Assembly (NCBI RefSeq): GCF_022812285.1
Contig: NZ_CP093300.1
Coordinates: 4,030,001 to 4,094,000, forward strand
Direction of reading: 5' to 3'
DNA: 64,000 nucleotides
From: Alkalihalobacillus sp. LMS39
GTDB taxonomy: Bacteria > Bacillota > Bacilli > Bacillales > Bacillaceae_F
Position numbers and translations under genes: made by a program. Shown here in pieces: positions 27,158-37,132 of the stretch (within the stretch, counting starts at the first letter, position 1; each line of letters starts with the position of its first letter). The notes under the pieces are model-generated. The model had not been told where the DNA came from, did no database searches, and was given only the letters and a program-made list of their open reading frames with translations.

Positions 27158-28363
27158 TTAAAATAATTCATCGATTTCTTTGTTTTCTTTTTGGGGTTGG
27201 GCTGTGATTTTTAGCATTTCTGTATTTGCTACTGCTTCTGTTATATAAGATTGGTATTCAAAGTTTGCTTCGAATTTTTGGGCGTGTTCTCGTTTTGGTC
27301 TTGTTTTGGATTGTGGCGGGAGAAAAATGGTACAGCAATCTTCAAATGGCAAAATTGAAGTTTCATACGTGCCTATTTTCTGAGCGATGTTAATGACTTC
27401 AAGTTTATCCATTGTGACTAACGGTCGGATAACTGGTAATGTTGTCACTTCGTTAATCGTGTTCATACTATGCAATGTTTGACTTGCTACTTGTCCTAAA
27501 CTTTCCCCTGTCGCTATGGCCAAGGCATTTTGTTCATTTGCAATTTGCTCCGTTATTCTTAGCATCATTCTTCTCATAATCGTCATCGCATAATTACTTG
27601 GAACTTTTTCATGAATGGCTTTTTGTAAATCAGTAAACGGTACGAGATGTAAATAAATCGTTCCCCCATACTTTGTTAAAATCTTCGTTAAATCTTTTAC
27701 TTTTTGCTTTGCTCGCTCATTCGTATACGGTGGGCTATGAAAATGCACAGCATGAAGTTTCACACCACGTTTCATTGCTAAATAAGCAGCTACAGGGCTA
27801 TCGATACCACCAGAAAGCATAAGGGCCACTTTTCCTCCCGTACCTACTGGAAGGCCACCAGCTCCTTCAATTGCACCACATGTAATATAAGTTGCTGCTT
27901 CTCTCACTTCCACTTTTACTTCAACTTCCGGATTGTGCACGTCCACTGTTATGTTCGAAGTGTTTTTTAATAAATATCCTCCAACTAAATGATTTAGCTT
28001 TTGTGAATCAACTGGGAAATTTTTAAAAGCACGTCTTGCTGAAACTTTAAAGGTCGAAACCACACCTCTGTCTTGTAATGCTCGTAATGCCCCTTCTTGA
28101 ATGGATTCAAGTGTATTTTCCACTTTTATCGCTAAACTAAAAGATTGAATACCAAACACATGCTGAAGTCGGTCGACAATGGGTTCAACTGCCTCACCAT
28201 GCAATTCAATAATCATCCTTCCAAACGTGCGTTCAATTTTCAGCTTGGGGTATGGCTTTAATACTTGCTTTATATTATCTCGTAATGTTTTTTCAAAGTG
28301 CGTGCGATTTTTTCCTTTTAACGATAATTCACCGTAACGAATTAATATATGATCATAGTTCAT
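27158..28363 (-). CDS. thiI: tRNA 4-thiouridine synthase ThiI
   Basis: Uses ATP and persulfide sulfur to make 4-thiouridine at tRNA position 8. The 401 residues hold an N-terminal ferredoxin-like part, a THUMP domain (about 60-165) and the PP-loop motif SGGIDS (184-189). The C-terminal rhodanese domain of the E. coli protein is absent, as usual in Bacillus. It starts five bases after nifZ, its dedicated sulfur donor, with GAGGTAG as SD. The last family D unit serves as its terminator. Confidence 0.96.
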   Translation of the reverse strand: MNYDHILIRYGELSLKGKNRTHFEKTLRDNIKQVLKPYPKLKIERTFGRMIIELHGEAVEPIVDRLQHVFGIQSFSLAIKVENTLESIQEGALRALQDRGVVSTFKVSARRAFKNFPVDSQKLNHLVGGYLLKNTSNITVDVHNPEVEVKVEVREAATYITCGAIEGAGGLPVGTGGKVALMLSGGIDSPVAAYLAMKRGVKLHAVHFHSPPYTNERAKQKVKDLTKILTKYGGTIYLHLVPFTDLQKAIHEKVPSNYAMTIMRRMMLRITEQIANEQNALAIATGESLGQVASQTLHSMNTINEVTTLPVIRPLVTMDKLEVINIAQKIGTYETSILPFEDCCTIFLPPQSKTRPKREHAQKFEANFEYQSYITEAVANTEMLKITAQPQKENKEIDELF

Positions 28364-28368
28364 AACAT

Positions 28369-29511
28369 CTACCTCATCACTTCTAATAATTCAGGAATTA
28401 TTTTTTCTAATTCAGTTATAAAAACCTTAACTTCTTCTTCTGTGTTTTCAAACGAAAAGCTGACTCGTATGCCACTCTCTGCAATTTCTTGACTCAATCC
28501 CATTTCTAATAAAACACGGCTTGGACTTGCCAATTTTGAAGAGCAAGCCGATTTTGTCGATACATAAATTTCTTTTTCTGATAAGGATTGAATCAATACT
28601 TCGGGTTTAATTCCTGGCACAGAAAAATTCACAATATGTGGCGCACTATTGTCTTCACTATGATTAATATGGACACCTTTTATCGCCGTTAGTCTTTGCA
28701 CAACAATATCTTTTAGGTTTTTAAGAGAAGACACACCTTCTACCGATTTTTCCAATGATAATCGTAATGCTTTAGCTAATGCAGCTGCTCCGGCAATATT
28801 TTCTGTTCCTGCGCGGAGTTTTCCTTCTTGAACGCCACCAGTGAAAAGAGGGGATAATGCTACTCCTTTTCGAACATATAACACGCCAGTTCCATTTGGA
28901 GCATGAAATTTATGACCAGAAACTGAGAGTAAATCCACTCCCGCTTCTTTTATCGATAGGGGTACTTTCGTTACTCCTTGAACATGGTCAACGTGAAAAA
29001 ATACTTTTGGATATTGTTTAATTACCGCTCCAATCGCTTCAATGGGCTGGATTGCCCCTGTTTCATTATTAACATGAATGAGTGAGACAAGAATCGTGTC
29101 TTGCCGAATCGCCGCTTTTACTTGCTCAGGCGATACCAACCCATTGTTATGAACAGGAAGATACGTAATATCATATCCAAGCTTTTCTAATGATTGAAAC
29201 GTCTCATATACAGATGCATGTTCAATTGTTGAAGTAATAATATGTTTCCCACGATTTATATGTTCAAGCGCAATGCCCTTAATAGCTAAATTATTTCCTT
29301 CCGTCCCTCCAGAAGTAAAAATAATTTCTTTGGGGTCGACTTGAAACAATGAAGCTACAGCTTCTCTTGATTTCGTTAAAATTTGTTCCGCTTCTAACCC
29401 TAACCGATGCAGGGACGAAGGATTCCCAAAATATTTTTCGGAAACTTTGCTATAGGTGTCAAGTGCTTCGCTATATGGTTTTGTCGTCGCACTATTATCA
29501 AAGTAAATCAT
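28369..29511 (-). CDS. nifZ: Cysteine desulfurase NifZ/IscS-like, partner of ThiI
   Basis: PLP-dependent cysteine desulfurase of 380 residues, delivering persulfide sulfur to ThiI. The PLP lysine is K201 in [10 protein letters not shown], and the catalytic cysteine is C323 in [12 protein letters not shown]; the short loop around the cysteine resembles the SufS-unlike, IscS/NifS type. It is located directly upstream of thiI and co-transcribed, as in B. subtilis where the pair is needed for tRNA thiolation. SD GGAGAAGGGG. Confidence 0.94.
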   Translation of the reverse strand: MIYFDNSATTKPYSEALDTYSKVSEKYFGNPSSLHRLGLEAEQILTKSREAVASLFQVDPKEIIFTSGGTEGNNLAIKGIALEHINRGKHIITSTIEHASVYETFQSLEKLGYDITYLPVHNNGLVSPEQVKAAIRQDTILVSLIHVNNETGAIQPIEAIGAVIKQYPKVFFHVDHVQGVTKVPLSIKEAGVDLLSVSGHKFHAPNGTGVLYVRKGVALSPLFTGGVQEGKLRAGTENIAGAAALAKALRLSLEKSVEGVSSLKNLKDIVVQRLTAIKGVHINHSEDNSAPHIVNFSVPGIKPEVLIQSLSEKEIYVSTKSACSSKLASPSRVLLEMGLSQEIAESGIRVSFSFENTEEEVKVFITELEKIIPELLEVMR

Positions 29512-29600
29512 AACTTTCCCCTTCTCCTTTTACAGTACCACGTTTACCTACATCATTTAATGTTAGCATAAATTACGAAAGGCAACAAAGAAATATTCCC

Positions 29601-29642
29601 ACAAAAAAGCTAAAAAATGACATAGAGTCATCTTTTAGCTTT
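29601..29642 (-). terminator. Terminator overlapping the ezrA stop
   Basis: Stem AAGCTAAAAGATGAC/GTCATTTTTTAGCTT with a short loop and TTTTG on the minus strand. The ezrA stop codon lies inside the first arm. Confidence 0.85.
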
Positions 29643-31347
29643 GAATTAGTATTTTTTCATCTTCGTTTAAAAAATGTTGTACTTTGTCCATTACATTTGG
29701 TTCATACTGCATAATCGCTTCTTTTGCGATTTCAATTGCTTCTTCATAGTAGTAACTTCGAAATGCATCTTCAGCTTCTGCTAATTGTTGCTCGAAAGCT
29801 TCGGACTTACTTCTATACCGGTTTCCATATTGAATGATTCGTTCGGCAAGATAAGCATTATTTATTGTTTCTTTCACCATTTCATCCAAATGAGAAATTT
29901 GCTCCGTCACCTCAGCTACTTTTACATTTACAACATGCATTTCAATAGGAATTTCTTCAACTTTCAATAAAGCAGCATATAAGTTTTTTTCGGATGTTTG
30001 CAGTTCTTCAAGCAGTTGCAGCGGTAAACCTGGAACATTACTTTTTTGAATCACTCTTTTTCCTTCTAATATTTTGTGCTTTAATTCTTTAAGTGCTTGT
30101 TTTGCTTTTAATTCATCTTTTCTAAGTGTCGTTAAATGAAGTTGACTTTCATCTATACTTCCATTTAATTGTAATAGCTGTTGTTCTGTTTCCATTAATT
30201 GCTGCAAAAGTACAGAAAACGGCTTCTGTTCAACTGTCTCGTCAACCGTTTCGATACTTGTCATTACATTTCCTAATCGTTCTGACAGTTGTGCATGTGT
30301 TTTTGCTTCTTCTGCTTCAATTCGATAACTTTGTTTCACAACAGCTAATTCTTCATCGTGAATGGTCAGCTTTTCTTTTGTTTCTAAGACCAACTGACCA
30401 ATAGTCGTCAACTTTGTTTCCACTTGTTGCTTCGCTTGTACTTCAGCTTCCATTTTTTCATAAATACTTTCGATTGTCGTATTAATTTCTTCAACTTCTT
30501 TTGTTATTTCTTCTAACTGTAACTGTTGAATTTTTACTAATTGCTCTTGACATTTTTCAGTCAACTCTTCAACTTGAGCTTCGAATGAAAACTCACCGAG
30601 TGGATATCCCGATTGTTCCATCTCTATAATTCCATTTCTTACTTCTTCTATATCGGTTGGAATCGTTTGAGTTAATTCCTCTAAATATTTCGGAATTTCA
30701 ACTAACATCTTGTGAACAAATTCTAATTCTACTTTTGTATCTTGTAAAATTTGTCTTGCATTAATGTAATTGCCTTGTTTTGTCGCTTCATCAAATGCCT
30801 CTAGTGATTCTTCCAACTTTTCTACTCGTTCTTGAAGAATATCTGTCGCTTGTCCAAATGAGCTTCTATGGATCGTAAAGTACCGTTTCACATCAATAAA
30901 TTGTTCTTTCGTATCTGAAATCTCACTTCGATTTTGTTCTTCACTCGTAATAAGCAACTGTATATCTTCCATCATTAACTCTAATTGAGTTTCAATATCT
31001 GTTAAATCTTGACGAAGTTGCTGTAGAATGACCTTCGCTTTTTTAAATCGATACTTGTTTGCATGCTCCTCAGCATCGAATAAACCTTCTTCAATATCAG
31101 GAAGAACATTACCTACAACATGGTCCCAATCATTGCGCCATTGTTCAAATTTTTCTTCTGTTTCCCCTGACATAATTAAACCTTTTACTTTTGAAATTTC
31201 CTCTGTAACTGGTTTGTTTAATATTTTTATTTTCCACGCTTCAATGCGGTCTACTTCTGCATATATTTTTCTCCTTGAAAGTGCTCCGTACACTACAAAT
31301 ATAATGATGACAACAATAATACCATATATTATATACGAATAATTCAT
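29635..31347 (-). CDS. ezrA: Septation ring formation regulator EzrA
   Basis: Membrane-anchored negative regulator of FtsZ assembly, 570 residues. One N-terminal membrane segment (YIIYGIIVVIIIFVVYGAL, about 5-24) leads into long spectrin-like coiled coils running to the end. The highly charged sequence with regular heptads and the length are typical. The ATG follows AGGGGAG. It lies upstream of nifZ and divergent from hisJ, as in B. subtilis. Confidence 0.95.
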   Translation of the reverse strand: MNYSYIIYGIIVVIIIFVVYGALSRRKIYAEVDRIEAWKIKILNKPVTEEISKVKGLIMSGETEEKFEQWRNDWDHVVGNVLPDIEEGLFDAEEHANKYRFKKAKVILQQLRQDLTDIETQLELMMEDIQLLITSEEQNRSEISDTKEQFIDVKRYFTIHRSSFGQATDILQERVEKLEESLEAFDEATKQGNYINARQILQDTKVELEFVHKMLVEIPKYLEELTQTIPTDIEEVRNGIIEMEQSGYPLGEFSFEAQVEELTEKCQEQLVKIQQLQLEEITKEVEEINTTIESIYEKMEAEVQAKQQVETKLTTIGQLVLETKEKLTIHDEELAVVKQSYRIEAEEAKTHAQLSERLGNVMTSIETVDETVEQKPFSVLLQQLMETEQQLLQLNGSIDESQLHLTTLRKDELKAKQALKELKHKILEGKRVIQKSNVPGLPLQLLEELQTSEKNLYAALLKVEEIPIEMHVVNVKVAEVTEQISHLDEMVKETINNAYLAERIIQYGNRYRSKSEAFEQQLAEAEDAFRSYYYEEAIEIAKEAIMQYEPNVMDKVQHFLNEDEKILIQS

Positions 31348-31559
31348 TTGAGGTCTCCCCTTCTAGCATCCGTGCTTAGGTGTTTTATTATGTATGTTCA
31401 TCGATATTACCGATGTAGATTTTTGTCGAAACAAACCCTAGAATCCTACTAAACCTTTAAAAATTTGACTTATTTTGTTACTATGATAACACGTAATCGT
31501 GATTAATGAATCACTTTTTTTACAAATCATGTCGATATTTATTTATAGAGGTGTTTTAT

Positions 31560-32369
31560 ATGCATGTATATGATGGCCATATCCATTCCCCATTTTGTCC
31601 TCATGGATCAAATGACCCCTTTGAAAAGTATATTGAAGAGGCAATCGCTTTACACTTAAGGGGGATTACATTTACCGAACATGCCCCATTGCCTGAATCG
31701 TTTGTCGATCCAACACCATTACAGGATAGCGCGATGGCAAAAGCTGATTTACCACTTTATTTAACACAATTGCAAACATTAAAAGAAAAGTATGAAGGAA
31801 AAATTCAAATTAACATCGGTCTCGAAGTCGATTACATTGAGGGCTACGAAAAGGAAACCTCCCATTTTCTTAATGAGTACGGCCCGTTTCTTGATGATTG
31901 TATATTATCTGTCCACTTTTTAAAAATAAATGACACATACCATTGTATCGATTATAGTCCTGATGCATTTTCAAGGATAATTTCAGAGGTAGGAACTGTG
32001 GATAAAGTGTATGAACTTTATTTCAATACGGTTTTAACATCGATTCATGCTGACCTTGGAATTTACAAGCCTAATCGTATTGGACATATCTCGCTTGTTC
32101 ATAAGTTTCAAAAGATGTTTCAACCGGCATTCTCTCATCGAAAACAAATGTTACTCGTTTTAGATGCCATCAAACAAGCAAATATGTCACTTGATATTAA
32201 TAGCGCAGGATTGGGTAAACCTTTGTGTCAAGAACAATACCCCCCTCACGATATTGTAGAGGAGGCAATAAAACGCCAAATTCCGCTTGTTTATGGTTCT
32301 GATGCACACCAAGCAAAAGCATTGGCACAAGCGCCAATGCTCTCTTATCCGTTCGAATCTTTAGCTTGA
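31560..32369 (+). CDS. hisJ: Histidinol-phosphatase (PHP family)
   Basis: PHP-domain phosphatase of 269 residues which releases phosphate from histidinol phosphate in histidine synthesis. Metal ligands lie in YDGHIHSPFCPHG (near residue 4-16), FTEHAPLPE near 40, LEVDYI near 94 and the final YGSDAH near 250. The ATG at 31560 follows AGAGGTG by six bases; the frame upstream of it has no SD. Its final residues and stop are encoded in the first of three tandem 23-bp repeats. Confidence 0.93.
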   Translation: MHVYDGHIHSPFCPHGSNDPFEKYIEEAIALHLRGITFTEHAPLPESFVDPTPLQDSAMAKADLPLYLTQLQTLKEKYEGKIQINIGLEVDYIEGYEKETSHFLNEYGPFLDDCILSVHFLKINDTYHCIDYSPDAFSRIISEVGTVDKVYELYFNTVLTSIHADLGIYKPNRIGHISLVHKFQKMFQPAFSHRKQMLLVLDAIKQANMSLDINSAGLGKPLCQEQYPPHDIVEEAIKRQIPLVYGSDAHQAKALAQAPMLSYPFESLA

Positions 32370-32427
32370 CGCTTTCCGAATCTTTAGCTTGACGCTTTCC
32401 GAATCTTTAGCTTGACGCTAAAGATTC
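32354..32427. repeat. Three tandem 23-bp repeats and terminal hairpin between hisJ and refZ
   Basis: The unit containing CGAATCTTTAGCTTGACGC begins at 32354, 32377 and 32400. The third copy runs into its own inverse, giving GAATCTTTAGC/GCTAAAGATTC with a 5-nt loop (32401-32427). The first unit encodes the end of HisJ (ESLA and stop). The hairpin, read from the other strand, encodes the end of RefZ (ESLASS and stop). The likely cause is triplication of one arm of a shared terminator. Confidence 0.85.
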
Positions 32428-33042
32428 TTCTGTTGTGTGGCGCTCGCATAAGTATTGGTCAATCCATGTTGTTAAATAGTCAATATAATGTAAAATGAAA
32501 TATTCTTCATGTGGAATTAAATGATGGACTTCTCGAATATATTGAGGATGTAAAAAAGGCAATGTCACCATTCCTCGTATTTGGATGATTATAAAATCGA
32601 TTGGTTGTTTTTTAAATTCTAGCTTGTCCATCCCTTTTTTTATAATTTCATAATACACATGTTTTTCTTTCATAAGATACGTACTCATCACTTCTCTAAC
32701 TAACATTGTATCCAGTGTAATTTCACGATGAACGAACCGAGCAATATCGTGTTTACTTTGTTGATAATACAAGGCTTGACGTAATGTTTCAATGAGGAGA
32801 TCACGAGCACTTCCATTTGTATTTTGTTGTTCAATCGCATTTAAATAGTCTTCAAAAAAAGATGTCATCAAATGCTCCAATAAACCTTTTTTTCCACCAA
32901 AATAATAAGAGACAAGTGCGGGATTCACATCTGCACGTTCACAAATGTTACGAATGGAAGTGCCACTATACCCTTGGACATTAAATAGTGATATCGCCGC
33001 ATCAATAACTTTTTGTTTCGTGCCATCTTTATCAGATTTCAT
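32407..33042 (-). CDS. refZ: TetR-family division regulator RefZ (YttP)
   Basis: TetR-like DNA-binding protein of 211 residues with the helix-turn-helix at about 24-55 (GTSIRNICERADVNPALVSYYFGGKKGLLEH). Position between hisJ and ytsP identifies it as RefZ, which in B. subtilis binds motifs around the origin and adjusts FtsZ ring placement during sporulation. The C-terminal half is helical, as expected for a dimerisation domain. A GGGGG-type SD precedes the ATG. The last six residues derive from the hisJ/refZ palindrome. Confidence 0.88.
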   Translation of the reverse strand: MKSDKDGTKQKVIDAAISLFNVQGYSGTSIRNICERADVNPALVSYYFGGKKGLLEHLMTSFFEDYLNAIEQQNTNGSARDLLIETLRQALYYQQSKHDIARFVHREITLDTMLVREVMSTYLMKEKHVYYEIIKKGMDKLEFKKQPIDFIIIQIRGMVTLPFLHPQYIREVHHLIPHEEYFILHYIDYLTTWIDQYLCERHTTEESLASS

Positions 33043-33203
33043 GGAAATCCCCCCTTTAATAATAACCTGCAGTCTTACAACTTAAAAAACTACTTCTTTG
33101 TTGAAATAGGTTTTCCTTTACAAACTGTTCGACAAACGAATAAAATATTTCTACAGGTTTTGCAGTATGTGTATAAAAAGATGAAGTGAAAAAGGAGAAT
33201 GTT

Positions 33204-33683
33204 ATGTTTAGCGTCGAATTATATAAAGGTCCAATCGAAGAGCAATACACACTTGTAACCAAACAACTTAAAGCGTTAATTGAAGATGAGCACGACCAAA
33301 TTGCAAACTTAGCAAATGCTTCTGCTTTGCTACACCATTTTCTAAAAGACATTAATTGGGTAGGGTTTTATTTATACAAAGAAGGAGAGTTAGTCCTCGG
33401 TCCATTTAACGGTCTTCCAGCTTGTGTTAGAATCCCGTTAGAGCGTGGGGTCTGTGGTACCGCAGCAGCCAAACGAGAAACACTTCGAGTTGCAGACGTG
33501 CATGAATTTCCTGGTCACATTGCTTGCGATGCAGCTTCAAATTCTGAAATAGTCATTCCTTTACTTAAAAATAACGAGTTAATTGGCGTATTAGATATTG
33601 ATAGCCCCATAAAAAATCGGTTTTCAGAGGTGGACGAAAAATACTTAGAAGCTTTTGTTAAAGAGCTTTGCACGCATTTATAA
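33204..33683 (+). CDS. ytsP: Free methionine-(R)-sulfoxide reductase, GAF fold (YtsP)
   Basis: Single GAF domain of 159 residues. Three cysteines, C74 (LPACVRI), C84 (GVCGTA) and C108 (IACDAAS), are spaced 10 and 24 apart, exactly as in the E. coli enzyme (84, 94, 118). That supports fRMsr activity on free methionine sulfoxide with thioredoxin as donor. The ATG at 33204 follows AAAGGAG by six bases. It is convergent with the diguanylate cyclase gene, sharing a terminator. Confidence 0.93.
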   Translation: MFSVELYKGPIEEQYTLVTKQLKALIEDEHDQIANLANASALLHHFLKDINWVGFYLYKEGELVLGPFNGLPACVRIPLERGVCGTAAAKRETLRVADVHEFPGHIACDAASNSEIVIPLLKNNELIGVLDIDSPIKNRFSEVDEKYLEAFVKELCTHL

Positions 33684-33694
33684 TGTAATCGATG

Positions 33695-33733
33695 AAAAGA
33701 TAAAGTAGGTATCTTCCCACTTTATCTTTTTTA
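33695..33733. terminator. Bidirectional terminator between ytsP and dgcP
   Basis: Twelve-bp perfect stem AAAAGATAAAGT/ACTTTATCTTTT with a 12-nt loop and Ts on both strands. Confidence 0.9.
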
Positions 33734-36010
33734 TTTTCTTATCACAGCTTTATTTTTTCCATTCGTTTTTGCCTCATATAACGCTTCATCGGCAAGCTTG
33801 AATAATGCATTTAAAGAAGGTTCGCTCTCTTGTTTCCAATAAGAAATTCCACATGAGACTGTAACTCTTGGACTTGTTTCGCGACTAACAGCTTGTACAA
33901 TCCGATCTCCCGCCTGTTCAGCCGCATCTGGTTGAACATTTGGTAAATAAACCGCGAGCTCCTCACCACCCCATCGAGCCGCTATATCATCTTCTCTAAT
34001 ATTCTTTTTCATCACATTGGCTACTTGGATAATAATATCATCACCAACTTGATGCCCGAATGTGTCGTTAATCCGTTTGAAATTATCAATATCTAATAAC
34101 ACAAAGCATCCATTTGCATCTCGGTTCATCGATTCTTGAACTTTTTCATCAAGATAATTTCTAGAGTATAATTTTGTTAAATAATCAGTTACAACTAATT
34201 TCTCTAACTCTTCACGTAACATTGAATTCGTAAAAGCCAACGTAGAATGATGGATTAAAGACTGAAGCAACTTAAAGTTTTCAAAGGTAAAATGATAAGG
34301 TTTACGATGTAAAACAAGCACCATTCCTTTTAATTCACCACTTTGAATCATAGGTACAGCAAGCATTGACCGAAACTCACCAAGAGAATATTGATCATCA
34401 GCCTCCATATCACCGATAAATAAGGCATCCTTTTCGCGCTTCACTTTCTCACTAATTCGAATCATTTCTGCTTGCGAACTTTCATCAAAATAATAAGAAG
34501 TACTTCCTTCTAATACAGCAAGCTCCCCATTCAGATGAAACATAATAAACCCAACTTCTTCTGCTAAAAAGGAAGATAATATTTGATTTGTCATAAAATT
34601 AATTGTTTCCGTTAAGCGCAAATTGGAATTTAATTGATGCGAGGTTTGATTAATCAATTGCAAGTCATTAATTAAATTGCGTGATTGTTGATAAAGTTCT
34701 GCATTTTCTAACGCATTTCCACCAACGTCTGCAAGCATTTCAACGAAATCTACTTCATGATAAGGAAGAATAAACGATGCGTTTGTCGTAATTTCCATCA
34801 CCCCATACACTCCTTGTTTTCCTCGAAGCGGGGCATACACGACACCTTCATTATCATCAATTTGAATTTTCCCTGTTAAAAAAGCATTTTCAACCATTCC
34901 TGAAGAGACACCAGCACCATACTGGATTTGTTTCACAGGTAAATTTTGCTTCACTTCCCACTCTCGTGATAACAATAATGTGACATCAAAATTAGGATAC
35001 ATTTCTCCGAGAGCAAATATAATTTCTTCTAATATTTCACCGACATCCATTGAAGAATGAAATTTTTTTGTCACACTTAACAGCAACTGGCGGCGTTTTT
35101 GCTCTATTTCTTTTACTTCATTCAACCAGGCATGATGAACTAATACCGCTACATCATTTATAAAAGCAATAAAATCGATTATATCTTCTTGCGGTGGGGC
35201 ATGGTCATGAAAGCATAACAAAATAAGGCCATATAGTTCTCCTTGATGGTGCAATGGAATACACGTAAAAGAAGTATAGTGATGTTCAGCTTCAAACACA
35301 TCTTCATTCGGATATGTTTTATCAGAAACAAAGTCGTATTGTTCCACTTTCTCTTTTTTAATCACATACGTATGGTCTGTTGATCGAAGTTGTTTCGTTG
35401 ATGAAAAAACAGGGACAAATAATTTATCATTTTCTAGTTGATAAAAGAGAAGCTCCCATTTTTGATCACCAAATAATCCTTGTGCTGCTTGGTTGATTGA
35501 TTGTTGTAGTTTAGAAAATTCAATTGTGAAATTTGCTTGTTGTAGTAATGAAACTACATGCTCATATTGTTGTGTTTCTTTATTATCTTCTTTATGTAAT
35601 AATTCTTTTGCGGTTAGTTGAACAGAATGTTTCATACCAGACAACCAAAGACGCAGTTCTCTTTCTGTTACTTTGTTTTTATTTGCCACAACTCCAACAT
35701 AACCTTTTTTATCAGGTGCTAATAACAGTGAGATATATGAGATTACATCTTCTTTATCATAATAAGGCTGTTTTTTTTCTTCTATAACAGTCGGTAACGT
35801 TATTGATAATTGTTGAAGACTTAAGCCTTGATATAAGCCTATTTCTTTATTGGATAGGATTTGCCCCTCAATATTGCACACAAATAGTAAGACTGGAGTA
35901 CCCAAGGCATCTTCTATACTCGAATCATCTTGTAGGGCAACATGAAGCAACATTGAAAAATCTATTCTATTTTCAGTTAACGTTTGATCCTTCATGTTAT
36001 CCACCACCAT
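33731..36010 (-). CDS. dgcP: Diguanylate cyclase with GAF domains (DgcP/YtrP-like)
   Basis: Soluble protein of 759 residues. Several GAF-type sensor domains occupy about 1-590, and a C-terminal GGDEF domain follows (about 595-759). The active site reads RWGGEELAVYLPN, an accepted GGEEF variant. RxxD (REDD) lies five residues upstream, a classical inhibitory I-site. It is therefore predicted to make c-di-GMP and be feedback-inhibited. Position matches B. subtilis DgcP. ATG at 36010 follows AGAGGT; a second ATG five codons in (after GGTGG) is an alternative. Confidence 0.9.
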   Translation of the reverse strand: MVVDNMKDQTLTENRIDFSMLLHVALQDDSSIEDALGTPVLLFVCNIEGQILSNKEIGLYQGLSLQQLSITLPTVIEEKKQPYYDKEDVISYISLLLAPDKKGYVGVVANKNKVTERELRLWLSGMKHSVQLTAKELLHKEDNKETQQYEHVVSLLQQANFTIEFSKLQQSINQAAQGLFGDQKWELLFYQLENDKLFVPVFSSTKQLRSTDHTYVIKKEKVEQYDFVSDKTYPNEDVFEAEHHYTSFTCIPLHHQGELYGLILLCFHDHAPPQEDIIDFIAFINDVAVLVHHAWLNEVKEIEQKRRQLLLSVTKKFHSSMDVGEILEEIIFALGEMYPNFDVTLLLSREWEVKQNLPVKQIQYGAGVSSGMVENAFLTGKIQIDDNEGVVYAPLRGKQGVYGVMEITTNASFILPYHEVDFVEMLADVGGNALENAELYQQSRNLINDLQLINQTSHQLNSNLRLTETINFMTNQILSSFLAEEVGFIMFHLNGELAVLEGSTSYYFDESSQAEMIRISEKVKREKDALFIGDMEADDQYSLGEFRSMLAVPMIQSGELKGMVLVLHRKPYHFTFENFKLLQSLIHHSTLAFTNSMLREELEKLVVTDYLTKLYSRNYLDEKVQESMNRDANGCFVLLDIDNFKRINDTFGHQVGDDIIIQVANVMKKNIREDDIAARWGGEELAVYLPNVQPDAAEQAGDRIVQAVSRETSPRVTVSCGISYWKQESEPSLNALFKLADEALYEAKTNGKNKAVIRK

Positions 36011-36251
36011 GTATAACCTCTTCTTTTTCTAAACGTATTATAAAAAAAGTGCTCGAACTAGATAAGTACAGAACACACTTAAACGTAAAATCATGCTCCC
36101 AATCATTGCTGCACAAATAAGGTTATTTCATATAATATTCTATCACTACGAATAGAACTGTTTTAACTTTGGAAATACTTGCCTCATAATTATACTTGAA
36201 TCCACTTCGATTTACTACAATGAACTTTAAACATTCTGACAAGATATTCTC

Positions 36252-36280
36252 TTGACATTCTAGACTTAAAATTATATAAT
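36252..36280 (+). promoter_or_regulatory. Consensus sigma-A promoter of rpsD
   Basis: TTGACA, exactly 17 bp, TATAAT: all 12 positions match consensus. It lies about 200 bases before rpsD, which implies a long leader. Confidence 0.93.
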
Positions 36281-36286
36281 TTCCTT

Positions 36287-36485
36287 TGTGTAAAAAGACA
36301 GCCACTGCAAAGCTTGGTTTTGTTCTCTTTTCATTTTGTTCCTCATTTTTCATCATAAATCTGAGGTGTATCGCGTAACTTCTTGCTGTCGAAGCGAAGG
36401 TACAAGAATGCAAAATGACTTAATCAAGAGATTGCATCACGGTTGTTATTTTGCTCAAAACAAAATAACAAAGGAGGAGTCATTC
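36287..36485 (+). ncRNA. rpsD leader, probable S4 autoregulatory RNA
   Basis: Untranslated leader of about 200 nt. It ends with a perfect 11-bp hairpin TTGTTATTTTG/CAAAATAACAA (36443-36453 with 36461-36471) directly beside the SD AAGGAGG. Further upstream is a GC-richer, structured block (36365-36425). In B. subtilis, S4 binds a pseudoknot in the rpsD leader to repress its own translation. The same mechanism is inferred from position and structure; I have not folded it in full. Confidence 0.7.
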
Positions 36486-37088
36486 ATGGCTCGATATACT
36501 GGTCCATCATGGAAATTATCACGTCGCTTAGGGATTTCTTTAAGCGGAACAGGAAAAGAATTAGAGAAGCGTCCTTACGCTCCAGGACAACATGGTCCTA
36601 ACCAACGTAAAAAAATCTCTGAATACGGTACTCAATTACAAGAAAAGCAAAAGCTTCGTCATATGTTCGGAGTAAACGAGCGTCAATTCCGTCGTATCTT
36701 TAATGATGCAGGAAAAATGCCTGGGATCCACGGGGAAAACTTCATGATCCTATTAGAATCTCGTCTTGACAACCTTGTTTACCGTTTAGGATTAGCTCGC
36801 ACTCGTCGTGCCGCTCGTCAATTAGTAAACCATGGACACATTACAGTTGATGGTGGACGTGTAGATATTCCGTCTTACCGCGTAAAACCAGGACAAACAA
36901 TTTCTGTTCGTGAGAAGTCAAGAAACCTTGATATCGTTAAAGAAGCTGTTGAATCAAACGATTTCGTACCAGGTTATCTTACTTTTAACGCAGATTCTCT
37001 TGAAGGAACATACACTCGTTTCCCAGAGCGTTCTGAGTTACCAGCTGAAATCACTGAAGCATTAATCGTCGAGTTCTACTCACGTTAA
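36486..37088 (+). CDS. rpsD: 30S ribosomal protein S4
   Basis: Primary 16S rRNA-binding protein of 200 residues that nucleates assembly of the 30S subunit body. It starts [19 protein letters not shown] and contains the S4 RNA-binding domain (about 92-155, with [26 protein letters not shown]). The ATG at 36486 follows AAAGGAGGAG; the frame is open for 50 codons upstream, but that region is the leader. The Bacillus form lacks the zinc cysteines. It is a single gene with a strong promoter and terminator. Confidence 0.98.
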   Translation: MARYTGPSWKLSRRLGISLSGTGKELEKRPYAPGQHGPNQRKKISEYGTQLQEKQKLRHMFGVNERQFRRIFNDAGKMPGIHGENFMILLESRLDNLVYRLGLARTRRAARQLVNHGHITVDGGRVDIPSYRVKPGQTISVREKSRNLDIVKEAVESNDFVPGYLTFNADSLEGTYTRFPERSELPAEITEALIVEFYSR

Positions 37089-37094
37089 TCTAAA

Positions 37095-37131
37095 GAAAAA
37101 CCTCTTTGCTCAATGCAGAGAGGTTTTTTTA
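37095..37131. terminator. Bidirectional terminator between rpsD and tyrS
   Basis: Eleven-pair stem AACCTCTTTGC/GCAGAGAGGTT with one G-T pair and Ts on both strands. Confidence 0.9.
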
Positions 37132-37132
37132 G

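Noticed and set aside
26622-27207. Overlapping open frames of 73-111 codons on both strands
   Set aside because: They arise from the 113-114 bp tandem repeat: translations repeat in several frames, no SD fits, and both strands are open at once.
33119-33136. RefZ-binding motif upstream of refZ (TGTTCGACA near-palindrome)
   Set aside because: I cannot recall the exact motif well enough, and the palindrome is short; not supportable.
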